Assembly (NCBI GenBank): GCA_964539785.1
Contig: CAZIJQ010000091.1
Coordinates: 1 to 5,437, forward strand
DNA from: JABMPO01 sp964539785
Lineage (GTDB): Bacteria; Fidelibacterota; Marinisomatia; Marinisomatales; TCS56
DNA: 5,437 nucleotides
Reading direction: 5' to 3'
Part shown: piece after piece, positions 5,360 through 5,437 of the stretch
Layout of the letters: every line of letters begins with the position of its first letter
Numbering within the stretch: the stretch's first letter is position 1
Program-made: the position numbers and the translations under genes
The notes under the pieces: model-generated
Told to the model about the DNA's origin: nothing
Seen by the model: only the letters and a program-made list of their open reading frames with translations
Databases searched by the model: none

Positions 5360-5437
5360 CTATTCTACCTTGTTAACCGGGTAGCTGTATCCATCCGGTA
5401 ACACAGTCTCCCGGTGCAGGTGAGCCTGGATGTACTG
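5360..5437 (-). CDS. Possible C-terminal end of a convergent gene (partial)
   Basis: On the - strand, a frame open from the window edge gives 25 residues, including HRETVLPDGYSYPVNKVE, and stops with TAG (complement of 5360-5362). The residue composition looks protein-like, and the convergent layout with a hairpin between the stops is sensible. However, 25 codons without a stop are not significant by chance, and I do not recognise a family. The start lies outside the window. Confidence 0.35.
   Translation of the reverse strand, partial: QYIQAHLHRETVLPDGYSYPVNKVE

Noticed and set aside
5376..5415. Two mutually exclusive hairpins (ACCGG/CCGGT and ACCGGG/CCCGGT) resembling an attenuator
   Set aside because: The pairing blocks are only 5-6 bp with long loops and lie inside the possible partial - strand gene; no leader peptide or T-run supports regulation.

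Overview
The window looks like a bacterial chromosome segment of moderate G+C. It carries six complete genes, all on the + strand, and possibly the tail of a seventh on the - strand at the right edge. The phylum cannot be named from this sequence. The organism appears to use the standard code, with UGA as a stop at the ends of the ABC ATPase and tgt genes. One gene has an in-frame UGA exactly where a peroxiredoxin needs its catalytic cysteine, so the organism probably decodes selenocysteine. The intergenic DNA is full of short tandem and palindromic repeats, a style I associate with larger genomes of environmental or anaerobic bacteria (inference only).

Layout. Positions 1-101 hold the end of a 26-bp direct repeat and no gene. 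Positions 102-2233 hold a two-gene ABC exporter, an ATPase and an ABC-2 permease overlapping by 4 bp (ATGA). Positions 2279-3412 hold tgt, the queuosine tRNA-guanine transglycosylase, with all catalytic and zinc residues present. Positions 3598-4065 hold a NUDIX hydrolase with a perfect NUDIX box, flanked on both sides by purine-rich 7-bp tandem repeats. Positions 4199-4651 hold a Bcp/PrxQ-type peroxiredoxin read through UGA at codon 44. A strong ribosome binding site precedes it and a SECIS-like hairpin lies just downstream of the UGA. Positions 4664-4691 form a 12-bp palindromic hairpin. Positions 4737-5327 hold a small membrane methyltransferase-like protein of the isoprenylcysteine carboxyl methyltransferase/PEMT superfamily. 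Positions 5360-5437 may be the C-terminal end of a convergent - strand gene.

The genes do not form one obvious pathway. The ABC pair is one functional unit. Tgt (tRNA modification), the NUDIX enzyme (nucleotide clean-up or a biosynthetic pyrophosphatase) and the peroxiredoxin (peroxide removal) are housekeeping or stress functions, separated by repeat-bearing spacers. The main discovery is the probable selenoprotein peroxiredoxin, which a standard gene caller would truncate to a 105-residue fragment lacking its active site. The second is the family of heptameric spacer repeats around the NUDIX gene, which show an apparent one-unit length difference between two copies.
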